Assembly (NCBI GenBank): GCA_041745765.1
Contig: JBGTIH010000094.1
Location: 62,001 to 126,000, forward strand
Source of the DNA: JAHCHG01 sp041745765
GTDB lineage: Bacteria > Acidobacteriota > Blastocatellia > Pyrinomonadales > Pyrinomonadaceae
DNA: 64,000 nt
Direction: 5' to 3'
Part shown: positions 9,599 through 18,173 of the stretch, one piece after another
Numbering within the stretch: the stretch's first letter is position 1
How the letters are laid out: each line of letters starts with the position of its first letter
The notes under the pieces: model-generated
What the model was told of the DNA's origin: nothing
The model's database searches: none
The model's input: the letters and a program-made list of their open reading frames with translations, nothing else
Made by a program: the position numbers and the translations under genes

Positions 9599-12265
9599 TT
9601 ATTTTACAACGATATTAACGAGGCGTTTCGGCACGACAATGATTTTAACAATTTCTTTACCTACTATATTTTCCTTGATTTTTTCGTCAGCTAATGCCAA
9701 ATCTTCGAGTTCCTGATTCGTTGCTTCGGGCGAAGCCAAAACTCTGGAACGCAATTTCCCGTTGACCTGAATCGGAATTTCGAGTTCATCGGCTTTGGTC
9801 AATTCTTCAATCGCCACCGGAAATCTCGCATTCGAAGCTAAAATTCCGTCTTCGCGTCCGGTCAATACTTCCCATAATTCCTCACAAATATGCGGCGCAT
9901 ACGGCGTGAGCATCAAAATCAGACTTGTGACCGCTTCATTGACGGCAAACAGATCGCCTTCGTCGGCGACCAGCGGCTGAATTTTGAAATCGCTCAGAGC
10001 ATTCGAGAGTTCCATCAGAGCCGCAACGGGCGTGTTAAATTGTCCGGTTTCAAAATTTTCGGTAATTCGTTTGATCGTCTGATGCGTTTTCTGCCGCAAT
10101 TTCCGCGCATCAACTCCGAATTCACGAGGTTCTTCCGGCGGCGCGTTGCTCAAGACTTCGTGCCAATTATTGATCTGGCGATAAACTCTCTGCAAAAAGC
10201 GTACGGCGCCGTCAATCCCTGTTTCCAGCCAGACGAGTTCATTTTCAACCGGCGCGGCAAACAGCGCGAAAATCCTGACGGCATCCGCGCCGTAAACCAG
10301 AACCATATCGTCCGGATCAACGCCGTTATATTTGGATTTCGACATTTTCTCGACCGCAACTCTGATCGGCGTTCCGTCTTCCGTTAAGATCGCGCTCAGG
10401 ATTTTGCCGCGTTCATCGCGCTGAACATCGACCAAATCCTGTTCGATATAGCTCGAATGCGTTTCGCTGTAATAAGATTCGCCGACGACCATCCCTTGCG
10501 TCAGAAGATTTTTGACGGGTTCGTCAAAATCAACCAAACCCATATCGCGCATCGCTTTTGTCCAAAAACGCGTGTAGAGCAAATGCATTACCGCATGATC
10601 TACGCCGCCGATATATTTATCGACCGGAATCCAGTATTTGACGATTTCGGGATCGAACGGCATTTCCGCATTATGCGGGTCGGCGTAGCGAAAATAATAC
10701 CAGCTCGAATCGACAAACGTGTCCATCGTATCGGTTTCGCGTGTCGCTTTATTGCCGCCGCACTTCGGGCAGACCGTATTGACGAATTCGGGAACTTTTG
10801 CCAGCGGCGATTCGCCGACGCCCGTAAACGGCGCACTTTCCGGCAATTTGACGGGCAGTTGATCATAAGGCACCGGAACTTCGCCGCACGCGTCGCAGTA
10901 AATGATCGGAATCGGTGCGCCCCAAAATCTCTGGCGCGAAATTCCCCAATCACGCAGACGATAGGTGATTGCGCCTTCGCCGAAGCAGTGTTTTTCGGCA
11001 TATTCGGTCATCTCGCATTTGGCGTCATCGCTCGTTTTCCCGTTCCAGTAATCGGAATGAACCAGAATTCCCTTTTCCGTAAACGCCTGTTCAAGCGCGA
11101 GAGCCTGCATCTGCTGGTGTTCGTGCGTCAGATGCGGTTCGGAAATGACCTGGCGAACCGGCAGACCGAACTTCTTGGCAAATTCAAAATCGCGTTCGTC
11201 GTGCGCCGGAACGCTCATCACCGCGCCCGTGCCGTATTCCATCATCACGTAATTGCCGATCCAAACGGGCAATTCTTCGTGGCTGAACGGATTTATTGCT
11301 TTGAATCCCGTATCAATTCCGTCTTTTTCGATCTCTTCGCCGTAATCCTTCGGCTTGGCTTTTTCGACCTTGATCTCTCCGATTTTCGCCTTTACTTCAT
11401 CGGAAAAATTTTCGTAGTTTTCAACGACAAACGGATGTTCCGCCGCGACAACAATCGAATTTACGCCGTAAATCGTATCGATTCGGGTTGTAAAAACGCG
11501 GATTGATTTAATAGGTTTTTCATATTCTTTTTCAATCTGAAATCTGAAATCTGAAATCTGAAATTCGACAAACGCGCCTTCGCTCCGCCCGAGCCAGTGT
11601 TTCTGCATCGTTAAAACACGTTCCGCCCATCCGCCTTCGAGCTGTTTCAGTCCTTCGACGAGTTCTTCGGCATAATCGGTAATCTTAAAAAACCACTGCG
11701 CCAGATCGATTTTTTCAACCGCGCTGCCGCACCGCCAACAAATGCCGCCGCTCGCCTGTTCATTTGAAAGAGTCGTTTCATCCTTCGGGCACCAGTTGAC
11801 CTTGGTCATCTTTTTATACGCCAACCCCATTTCGCGCATTTTGAGGAAAAACCACTGGTCGAATTTGTAATATTCCGGACGATGCGCGGCGATTTCCCGG
11901 CTCCAGTCATAACTGATTCCCAAACGCTGAAGTTGTTCGCGCATCTGATTAATATTGTCTTCCGTCCATTCACGCGGATTCACGCCTTTTTTGATCGCCG
12001 CTTGTTCGGCGGGCTGACCGAACGAATCCCAGCCGATCGGATGCAGCACGTTATAGCCGTGCAGACGTTTATACCAGCTCAGCGCGTCGCCGATCGAATA
12101 ATTGCGGACGTGTCCCATATGCAGGCGTCCCGACGGATACGGCAGCATTTCGAGGCAGTAGAATTTTTCTTTCGATTGATCGACCTTTGCTTCGAAAATT
12201 CCCTTTTCAGCCCAGCGTTTTTGCCATTTATTCTCGATCTTTTGTGCGTAATATTTCTCGTCCAT
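9599..12265 (-). CDS. leuS: Leucyl-tRNA synthetase
   Basis: 888 residues, slightly longer than the usual 820-870. It charges tRNA-Leu with leucine in the cytoplasm. Class I signatures are clear: HMGH at residues 49-52 (the HIGH motif), the DSFGQPAEQAA block, an editing (CP1) domain with TRIDTIYG and GTGAVMSVPAHD, a zinc-type motif CPKCGG, and VEKMSKSKYNG (KMSKS near residue 640). About residues 234-246 contain an insertion reading FQISDFRFQIEKE that is encoded by four tandem copies of a 7-bp repeat (11534-11561); it lies before the editing-domain motifs and should be a surface loop. Start at ATG 12265. Confidence 0.97.
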   Translation of the reverse strand: MDEKYYAQKIENKWQKRWAEKGIFEAKVDQSKEKFYCLEMLPYPSGRLHMGHVRNYSIGDALSWYKRLHGYNVLHPIGWDSFGQPAEQAAIKKGVNPREWTEDNINQMREQLQRLGISYDWSREIAAHRPEYYKFDQWFFLKMREMGLAYKKMTKVNWCPKDETTLSNEQASGGICWRCGSAVEKIDLAQWFFKITDYAEELVEGLKQLEGGWAERVLTMQKHWLGRSEGAFVEFQISDFRFQIEKEYEKPIKSIRVFTTRIDTIYGVNSIVVAAEHPFVVENYENFSDEVKAKIGEIKVEKAKPKDYGEEIEKDGIDTGFKAINPFSHEELPVWIGNYVMMEYGTGAVMSVPAHDERDFEFAKKFGLPVRQVISEPHLTHEHQQMQALALEQAFTEKGILVHSDYWNGKTSDDAKCEMTEYAEKHCFGEGAITYRLRDWGISRQRFWGAPIPIIYCDACGEVPVPYDQLPVKLPESAPFTGVGESPLAKVPEFVNTVCPKCGGNKATRETDTMDTFVDSSWYYFRYADPHNAEMPFDPEIVKYWIPVDKYIGGVDHAVMHLLYTRFWTKAMRDMGLVDFDEPVKNLLTQGMVVGESYYSETHSSYIEQDLVDVQRDERGKILSAILTEDGTPIRVAVEKMSKSKYNGVDPDDMVLVYGADAVRIFALFAAPVENELVWLETGIDGAVRFLQRVYRQINNWHEVLSNAPPEEPREFGVDARKLRQKTHQTIKRITENFETGQFNTPVAALMELSNALSDFKIQPLVADEGDLFAVNEAVTSLILMLTPYAPHICEELWEVLTGREDGILASNARFPVAIEELTKADELEIPIQVNGKLRSRVLASPEATNQELEDLALADEKIKENIVGKEIVKIIVVPKRLVNIVVK
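11534..11561. repeat. Heptamer tandem repeat inside leuS (AATCTGA x4)
   Basis: Four perfect copies of the 7-bp unit aatctga lie in frame inside leuS. The same heptamer, in the other orientation, is tandemly repeated at 26887-26907 in non-coding DNA. Confidence 0.85.
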
Positions 12266-12603
12266 AATATTAAATATTTTTTCAGTTATCCGAATAAAAA
12301 ACCAAGTTTAGTGAATAAATGAAAATTCACCAAACAACCACTATTAAATTTTTGATTATTACTAAGCAGGTATGCGCCACACGCGGTTTTACACGAGTGG
12401 CTATCTAAGGCGGAGTGAATTGTTTTCACAAAACAAAATCATAAACAGAAGTTTATTTACAAAAACAAAATTTGTCCAGTTTCTCTTGATTAATTATTGC
12501 CAAAAACTTTATTTTTATGATATTTTTGTAAATGCATAATCAATTACAGGTTTTCCGGAGATTTAATAAAACTAAAGATTTAATTATGAGAAAAACCCAA
12601 TTC

Positions 12604-12649
12604 CAGACAGTCAAAACTTAAAAATTTAGTTTGTTTTTCTGACTGTCTG
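12604..12649. repeat. 10-bp perfect inverted repeat upstream of a small gene
   Basis: cagacagtca (12604-12613) and tgactgtctg (12640-12649) are exact inverted copies 26 nt apart, ending 25 bp before the start codon at 12675, directly before an AAGGAGG ribosome-binding site. It could be an operator or a 5'-leader hairpin. The rest of this gap (12266-12603) is AT-rich. It holds one weak hairpin around 12374-12400 (ccac-acg ... cgagtgg) and no other feature I can support. Confidence 0.5.
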
Positions 12650-12674
12650 CCAAAATCCGAAGGAGGCAAAGAAG

Positions 12675-12914
12675 ATGGTCAAGAGAACAAATGAAAATAT
12701 CGCCGGCGAAATTAATAAACTTAACGAACACGAAACAAAAGCCGTAGTCAATTATATTTCCGAACTTCTTACCAACCGCATTCCCAAATCAAAAGAAAAC
12801 AATTTTAACGATGATCTGATCGTTTCCCTATCCGACGCTTATGAGAACAAACGCGCTCGTCAGGTATTTGAATGGGAACGCGTCCGGCGCCAAAATCTCC
12901 AGCGAAGCATATGA
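12675..12914 (+). CDS. Small hypothetical protein (79 aa) coupled to a HEAT-repeat protein
   Basis: 79 residues, mostly helical and charged (LNEHETKAVVNYISELL, RARQVFEWERVRRQN). A strong AAGGAGG site 8 nt upstream supports the ATG start. The stop codon overlaps the ATG of the next gene as ATGA, so the two are translationally coupled. No family recognised; the size and charge would allow a regulator or adaptor, but nothing in the sequence shows it. Confidence 0.75.
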   Translation: MVKRTNENIAGEINKLNEHETKAVVNYISELLTNRIPKSKENNFNDDLIVSLSDAYENKRARQVFEWERVRRQNLQRSI

Positions 12915-13843
12915 CGAACAATGCAAAAGTAAAAAGGCAAAAGGCAAAAGTTTTACGGAAATTCTTGCCTTTTTGTTTTGTGTTTGTTTTTCTCGCGTTT
13001 TCCTTTAATTTGTTTGCTCAAACTTCGGAAGAATTAATTATTTACGCGCAAAAACTGCGAACCGGATCAAGCGAAGAAAAACGCGATATTTTATTTGAAA
13101 TAAGGAATCTGCAAACGGCGGAAGCCTCGCGCGTGGCGATTTTTTCGCTGAAAGATTCTTCGGAGATCATTCGCGCAACGGCAGCTTTTTCTGTAATTTC
13201 TCTGCCGTCGGATGAAGCCGTTCAAGTTCTCACGCTGCTTTTGCAGGATAAATCTCTTTTTGTCCGCCGCGAAACGGCTTACGCGCTCGGCAAAACCCGG
13301 AATCCGCAAGCGGTCAATTCCCTGCTTCAAATTTTGCAGCGCGACAAGGAAATCGAAGTCAGAAACGCCGCCGCGATTGCGCTCGGCGATATCGGCAATG
13401 TTTCCGCCGTTGATGCATTAACACGAATTTTGCAAAGAAATCCCAAAAATTCCGAAGAATTTCTGCGCCGGAGCGCGGCGCGTTCAATCGGACAAATCGC
13501 ACATTTTCAGCAGTTTGAAGAATATCCTGAAAGCGAATTTACAAAATTTTCGCCGGAAAACTCAACGGAAATCAAAAAGCCGATACACCAAAATCTGATC
13601 GAATCTTTCCCGATTTTCCGCGTTGCTAATGAAGTTTTGATTAAAATACTGCAAAATCCGAAAGAATCTGCTGACACAAGACGCGAAGCGGCTGCCGCGC
13701 TCGGGGGGATCGGCAACGAATCTTCAATCCGCGCTTTGCAAATCAATCTGAATTCGGAAGATTATTATTTGGTCGAGATTCTTCAAACATCTTTGGACAA
13801 AATCAGAAACTTTTCCGAGAACGAAACAAAATCTCACAATTAA
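12911..13843 (+). CDS. Secreted HEAT-repeat protein
   Basis: 310 residues from the ATG at 12911. An upstream in-frame start would lie inside the previous gene and lacks a ribosome-binding site, while the ATGA overlap favours this one. The N-terminus is a signal sequence (about residues 14-36, ending NLFAQ) preceded by a Lys-rich stretch encoded by a short tandem repeat. Residues about 55-180 and 250-295 form PBS-lyase-type HEAT repeats, for example RRETAYALGKTRNPQAV, VRNAAAIALGDIGN and RREAAAALGGIGNE. Such repeats form protein-binding solenoids; the location is probably periplasmic. Target unknown. Confidence 0.85.
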   Translation: MTNNAKVKRQKAKVLRKFLPFCFVFVFLAFSFNLFAQTSEELIIYAQKLRTGSSEEKRDILFEIRNLQTAEASRVAIFSLKDSSEIIRATAAFSVISLPSDEAVQVLTLLLQDKSLFVRRETAYALGKTRNPQAVNSLLQILQRDKEIEVRNAAAIALGDIGNVSAVDALTRILQRNPKNSEEFLRRSAARSIGQIAHFQQFEEYPESEFTKFSPENSTEIKKPIHQNLIESFPIFRVANEVLIKILQNPKESADTRREAAAALGGIGNESSIRALQINLNSEDYYLVEILQTSLDKIRNFSENETKSHN

Positions 13844-13881
13844 AATTTCAAATTTCCGGCAAATTTTGTTTTAATAAAATA

Positions 13882-15066
13882 ATGCAGGGAACATATCAAA
13901 AAAAATCCGCGATTAAAGATTTAAAGGCTTTTTACAGCGAAGTTCGCGCGAAAACTCTTGAATTATGCGAGCCGCTCGAAGTTGAAGACTACATTCCTCA
14001 ACCCGTCGTTGACGTCAGTCCGCCGAAATGGAACATCGCGCATACGACGTGGTTTTTCGAGGAAATGATCTTGAAAAAATACGCGGAAAATTACGCGGAA
14101 TTCGATCCAAATTTCGGCTTTCTTTTCAACAGTTATTACAATTCCATCGGTGAACGAACGGCACGCGATCATCGCGGCGATCTGTCGCGCCCGACGGTTA
14201 AAAAAGTTTTTGAGTACCGCGAATATGTTGACGCGAAAATGTCTGATCTGCTCGAAACCGATTTGTCGGATGAATTAAATGAATTGATCGTTTTGGGTTT
14301 GAATCACGAACAGCAGCATCAGGAACTTTTTCTCACCGATCTGAAATTTACTCTAAGCTGTAATCCGCTTTATCCCGTTTATAAACAAGACTTTTCGCTT
14401 GTTGAAACCGGCGAGATCGAATCTAATAAATTTATCGAAATCGGTGAAGGAATCTACGAAATCGGTTTTTCGGGCGAAGGATTTCATTTTGACAACGAAC
14501 TCGGTCGGCACAGAGTCTTTTTGCACGATTTTGAAATTCAGGAAAATCTGATCACGAACGGCGAATTTCTGGAATTTATCGATGACGGCGGATACGAAAA
14601 TCATCTTTTATGGCATTCCGAAGGTTTTGACTGGGTTAATGAAAATCGCGTAAATTCGCCGCTTTACTGGAAACAAACGGACGGCGAATGGATGAACTTT
14701 ACCTTGAGCGGTTTGCGAAAATTGAACCCGAAAAATCCGGTCTGCCACGTTTCTTTTTACGAAGCGGCGGCTTTTGCCGAATGGAAAAATTTGCGGCTTC
14801 CGACCGAATTAGAATGGGAAATCGCTTCGGAGAAATTCGATTGGGGTTTGCGCTGGGAATGGACGAATTCGGCTTATCTTCCCTATCCGAATTTTACAAA
14901 ACCGCCGGGCGCGGTCGGCGAATATAACGGTAAATTTATGATAAATCAGATGGTTCTGCGCGGCGCGTCTGTCGCAACACCGGAAGGACACAGTCGCAAA
15001 ACTTACCGGAATTTCTTTCATCCGCATCTTCGCTGGCAGTTTACCGGAATCAGATTAGTTAAATAA
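13882..15066 (+). CDS. egtB: Ergothioneine synthase EgtB (sulfoxide synthase)
   Basis: 394 residues. EgtB is a non-heme iron enzyme that joins hercynine and a thiol (cysteine or gamma-glutamylcysteine) using O2. Seen: an N-terminal DinB_2 domain with three candidate iron ligands, His54 (NIAHTTW) and His142/His146 (NHEQQHQE), and a C-terminal FGE-sulfatase domain with LRLPTELEWE and a GIRLVK end. Residues 85-86 are Tyr-Tyr (NSYYNSIG). From memory, the Chloracidobacterium thermophilum EgtB, which uses cysteine directly, has a Tyr-Tyr pair at a similar place. No egtC is present, which agrees with direct cysteine use (inference). egtD follows 37 bp downstream. Confidence 0.94.
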   Translation: MQGTYQKKSAIKDLKAFYSEVRAKTLELCEPLEVEDYIPQPVVDVSPPKWNIAHTTWFFEEMILKKYAENYAEFDPNFGFLFNSYYNSIGERTARDHRGDLSRPTVKKVFEYREYVDAKMSDLLETDLSDELNELIVLGLNHEQQHQELFLTDLKFTLSCNPLYPVYKQDFSLVETGEIESNKFIEIGEGIYEIGFSGEGFHFDNELGRHRVFLHDFEIQENLITNGEFLEFIDDGGYENHLLWHSEGFDWVNENRVNSPLYWKQTDGEWMNFTLSGLRKLNPKNPVCHVSFYEAAAFAEWKNLRLPTELEWEIASEKFDWGLRWEWTNSAYLPYPNFTKPPGAVGEYNGKFMINQMVLRGASVATPEGHSRKTYRNFFHPHLRWQFTGIRLVK

Positions 15067-15092
15067 TTTCTAATTTCTAATTTCTAATTTCA
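15065..15092. repeat. Heptamer tandem repeat between egtB and egtD (AATTTCT)
   Basis: Three perfect copies of aatttct and one near copy fill the spacer between the two genes, right after the egtB stop codon. Confidence 0.75.
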
Positions 15093-15103
15093 AATTAAAA
15101 CTT

Positions 15104-16066
15104 ATGCAAAGCGCAATAAAACAAAATACATTCGCCGAAGACATTAACACAGGGCTTTCTAGCGATCCGAAATTTCTTTCTTCGAAATATTTTTACGATG
15201 ATGAAGGCTCAAGGCTTTTTCAGGAAATTATGAAATTGCCGGAGTATTATTTGACGCGGAGCGAAATGGAAATTTTTTCATTTCAATCCGCAGAAATTTT
15301 TACAGCTTTTGAAGCAGGTTCGGTTGAATTCGATCTGATCGAACTCGGCGCGGGCGACGGCACGAAAACTTCTGTTTTAGTCAAATATTTTCTCGAAAAA
15401 AACTTGAAATTCCGCTACGTTCCGATTGATATTTCGTTGGAGGCTTTGAATTTTCTGACTGAAAAGTTTCACAAAGAATGTCCCGCGCTCGATATTCAAA
15501 CCGAACAAGGCGATTATTTCAAAACGCTTGAAACCTTTTCAAAATTATCGGATAAAAAGAAAATCATACTTTTTCTGGGTTCAAACATCGGAAATTTCAG
15601 CAAAGAACACGCTTTGGCATTTTTCAGGGAATTGCGCGAAACAATGAATGAACGCGATTATTTGTTTATCGGTTTTGATCTGCACAAAAATCCGAAAACG
15701 ATTCTGAACGCTTACGACGATTCGCAAAGCGTTACTTCAAAATTTAATCTGAATTTATTAAAACGCATCAACCGCGAACTCGGCGCGGATTTTAACACGG
15801 AAGAATTTTCGCATTACGCCAGTTATCATCCAATTGAACGCGCCGCCCGTTCGTTTTTAATTAGCCAAAAAAAGCAAACCGTCAAGATCGAAGCATTGGG
15901 CAAATCGTTTAAATTCAAAAAATGGGAGCCGATCTTTATGGAAGTTTCGCAGAAATACAACAAGAAAATGATCGAAGAACTGGCGCGAAAAAGCGGTTTT
16001 GCAGTTGCCCGAAACTTTTACGACGAAAACAGATTTTATACGAATTCTCTCTGGAAACCTGTTTAA
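15104..16066 (+). CDS. egtD: L-histidine N-alpha-methyltransferase EgtD
   Basis: 320 residues, the usual family length. It trimethylates histidine with S-adenosylmethionine to give hercynine, the first step of ergothioneine synthesis. Seen: the family N-terminal block KYFYDDEGSRLF and LPEYYLTRSE (about residues 28-54), the SAM-binding loop ELGAGDGTKT (80-89), FLGSNIGNF in the middle, and a C-terminal substrate-binding part containing MEVSQKY. It lies in an operon with egtB upstream and birA 1 bp downstream of its stop codon. Confidence 0.95.
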   Translation: MQSAIKQNTFAEDINTGLSSDPKFLSSKYFYDDEGSRLFQEIMKLPEYYLTRSEMEIFSFQSAEIFTAFEAGSVEFDLIELGAGDGTKTSVLVKYFLEKNLKFRYVPIDISLEALNFLTEKFHKECPALDIQTEQGDYFKTLETFSKLSDKKKIILFLGSNIGNFSKEHALAFFRELRETMNERDYLFIGFDLHKNPKTILNAYDDSQSVTSKFNLNLLKRINRELGADFNTEEFSHYASYHPIERAARSFLISQKKQTVKIEALGKSFKFKKWEPIFMEVSQKYNKKMIEELARKSGFAVARNFYDENRFYTNSLWKPV

Positions 16067-16067
16067 A

Positions 16068-16832
16068 ATGAAAATTACAATCTTGCGTTTCGATACAATC
16101 GAATCAACCAACACAGAGGCTTTAAATCAGGCAAAGCGCGGTGCAGACGAAGGTTTGTGCGTGATCGCCAAAAGGCAAACGGCGGGGCGCGGACGTTTGG
16201 GCAGAACCTGGATTTCGCCGGAAGATGCCGGACTTTATTTCAGCATTGTTCTGCGCCCGCAGTTTGAAACTCGTTTTTTGCCGCTTATTACATTTATCGG
16301 AGCAATCGCCGTTTTTGAAACTTTGCGCGAACTTTACAGGCTCGATCCCGACATCAAATGGGCAAATGATGTTCACATTCATGAGAAAAAAATTTGCGGA
16401 ATTTTGTCGGAAACGGCGGAAACGGATAAAGGTTTGGCGGTGATTTCCGGAATCGGCGTAAATCTGAAATCGCCGATCTTTCCGCCGGAATTGCTGGAAA
16501 CGGCAACCTCGATTGAAACGGAAACCGGGGAAACGCCCGATTACGAACGGGTTTTGCAAACTTTGATTAAACATCTCATCGGATTTTACGAAATCCTTAA
16601 AAGCGAAAACGGCGCGGAAAAGATTCGGCGCGAATGGATAAATCGTTCGAGCTACGCGTTTGATAAAGATGTAAAAGTGAGCTTGGGAAATGAAATAATT
16701 TTTGGAAAAACCTGCGGAATCGAAGAAAACGGCGCGCTCCGAATCGAACAATGGGATGGCATAATAAAAATAATTCAAGCCGGAGATGTTGAAAATCTGC
16801 GAAAAATCCCGATAAATTCGATGCCGCATTGA
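16068..16832 (+). CDS. birA: Biotin--[acetyl-CoA-carboxylase] ligase
   Basis: 254 residues from the ATG at 16068, one base after the egtD stop codon; a longer frame exists but would overlap egtD. The enzyme activates biotin with ATP and attaches it to the carboxylase carrier protein. Motifs: STNTEAL near the N-terminus, GRGRLGR (40-46), KWANDV (98-102) and KKICGIL (108-113), followed by a BPL_C-type SH3-like domain with SLGNEIIFGKTCGI. There is no N-terminal DNA-binding domain, so this is a monofunctional ligase and not a repressor. Confidence 0.93.
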   Translation: MKITILRFDTIESTNTEALNQAKRGADEGLCVIAKRQTAGRGRLGRTWISPEDAGLYFSIVLRPQFETRFLPLITFIGAIAVFETLRELYRLDPDIKWANDVHIHEKKICGILSETAETDKGLAVISGIGVNLKSPIFPPELLETATSIETETGETPDYERVLQTLIKHLIGFYEILKSENGAEKIRREWINRSSYAFDKDVKVSLGNEIIFGKTCGIEENGALRIEQWDGIIKIIQAGDVENLRKIPINSMPH

Positions 16833-16884
16833 ATTTTTAATCTCGAAAGTGTAACTTTGTTACTGAGGTTTTTATTAATAATTT

Positions 16885-17304
16885 ATGAAAGATGAAATTG
16901 ATTTTGAATCAGAAGATTTTGATGATTTTGAAGAAGGCTTGAGTGATTTTGATGATTTAGATTTTACAGCAATTGACTCGGGAATGGACCAATTATTGGA
17001 AGATATTGATGACGATTTTGATGAATTTACCGATTTTGATTCGGGCGAATTTGATGATATCGAACTTCTTGAAGTTAATGTCCGCACGGCAATCTTGCAG
17101 AAAAATAATATGCTTGCGCTATTATGCGTAAAAACTGCGACTCAAGGCGGCGCAATTTGCCGTGTTGATCCGCGTGAACCGAATCCTTCCGTACAACTTT
17201 ATGATGATCCTGAAAAAGCTTTGGAGTGGTTCACTAAAAGTTTGCAAACAAGCAAAGCAAACGGTTGGGCGGTAGTTTATAACGGTTTACCGCTTCGGGG
17301 TTAA
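16885..17304 (+). CDS. Hypothetical protein with acidic N-terminal tail
   Basis: 139 residues. The first 65 are very acidic, dominated by Asp, Glu and Phe (blocks such as DFDDFEEGLSDFDDLDF). The rest (about 66-139) looks folded, with a core reading AILQKNNMLALLCVKTATQGG and a C-terminal DDPEKALEWFTKSL segment. I do not recognise it. It is followed by a strong terminator at 17331-17365 and lies between birA and coaX. The acidic tail could mimic nucleic acid or keep the protein soluble; this is speculation. Confidence 0.75.
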   Translation: MKDEIDFESEDFDDFEEGLSDFDDLDFTAIDSGMDQLLEDIDDDFDEFTDFDSGEFDDIELLEVNVRTAILQKNNMLALLCVKTATQGGAICRVDPREPNPSVQLYDDPEKALEWFTKSLQTSKANGWAVVYNGLPLRG

Positions 17305-17330
17305 ACTCACATAAAATTTTAATCTTTTTG

Positions 17331-17365
17331 AAATGCGGACAATGTTTTATATTTTGTCCGCATTT
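17331..17365 (+). terminator. Terminator hairpin before coaX
   Basis: A perfect 12-bp stem, aaatgcggacaa (17331-17342) and ttgtccgcattt (17354-17365), with an 11-nt loop and a T-rich tail. It ends 14 bp before the coaX start codon, so coaX must start transcription inside or just after it, or be reached by read-through. Confidence 0.75.
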
Positions 17366-17378
17366 CGTTTATAAAAAA

Positions 17379-18128
17379 ATGCTTTTAGCAATAGACATTG
17401 GGAATTCAAACACAAAATTCGGAGTTTTCAACCGCGAAAAACTCATTTCCAAATTTGTCATTCTAACCATCACAAATCAAACTTCCGAAGAAATATATTC
17501 AAAATTACAAACGCAATTAAATTATGAAATTTCCGCCGTTATAATTTCTTCGGTCGTTATCGAACTTGATTTAATATTTCGCACGCTTTTTGAAACGTAT
17601 TTCGATTTATCGCCGATTTTTGTTGATTATAAATTCAATTTCGGTTTTACGATCAACTATTTTCCGCTTGAAACCTGCGGTTCTGACAGACTGGTGAACA
17701 CTTTTGCGGCGGTTCAAAAATATGAAAAACCGTGCATAGTTTGCAGTTTCGGCACGGCAACGACGATTGACTTCCTTAATTCAAAAAACGAATTTTTAGG
17801 CGGAATAATTGCACCGGGAATGAAAACGCTTGCCGATTCACTTTTTGAAAAAACTTCAAAATTGCCGCGAGTCGAGATTGAAAAACCTGAAAAAGTAATC
17901 GGAAATTCAACAGTTACATCAATTCAATCGGGAGTTTTTTTCGGTTACATCGGTTTGGTTGACGGATTAATTCGCCGCATGATTGCGGAATCGGACGATA
18001 AACCGCGCATCATCGCAACAGGCGGTTTTTCCGGTTTGATTGCGGAAAATTCGGATTTGATTGAAATCTTGGACGAAAATCTTTTACTCGATGGACTTAG
18101 AATGATTTTTGCCGGAAAGCAGAAATAA
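17379..18128 (+). CDS. coaX: Type III pantothenate kinase CoaX
   Basis: 249 residues from the ATG at 17379. An upstream start at 17328 would lie across the terminator hairpin and give a non-family N-terminus, so it was discarded. CoaX phosphorylates pantothenate, the first step of coenzyme A synthesis. Motifs: AIDIGNSNTKFG at the N-terminus (phosphate-binding loop), CGSDRLVN with the catalytic Asp, SFGTATTIDF, GGIIAPGMKT and ATGGFSG near the C-terminus. Convergent with the PilM-like gene 45 bp away. Confidence 0.93.
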   Translation: MLLAIDIGNSNTKFGVFNREKLISKFVILTITNQTSEEIYSKLQTQLNYEISAVIISSVVIELDLIFRTLFETYFDLSPIFVDYKFNFGFTINYFPLETCGSDRLVNTFAAVQKYEKPCIVCSFGTATTIDFLNSKNEFLGGIIAPGMKTLADSLFEKTSKLPRVEIEKPEKVIGNSTVTSIQSGVFFGYIGLVDGLIRRMIAESDDKPRIIATGGFSGLIAENSDLIEILDENLLLDGLRMIFAGKQK

Positions 18129-18173
18129 ATTTACAAACATTTCAAGAGAATTATTTCCTTATCCGTTCGTTTC

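Noticed and set aside
10457..11506. Long plus-strand frame of about 349 codons inside leuS
   Set aside because: Antisense to conserved LeuRS motifs, with composition expected from the opposite strand.
17328..17378. Upstream start for coaX
   Set aside because: It would translate the terminator hairpin and add residues not found in CoaX proteins.
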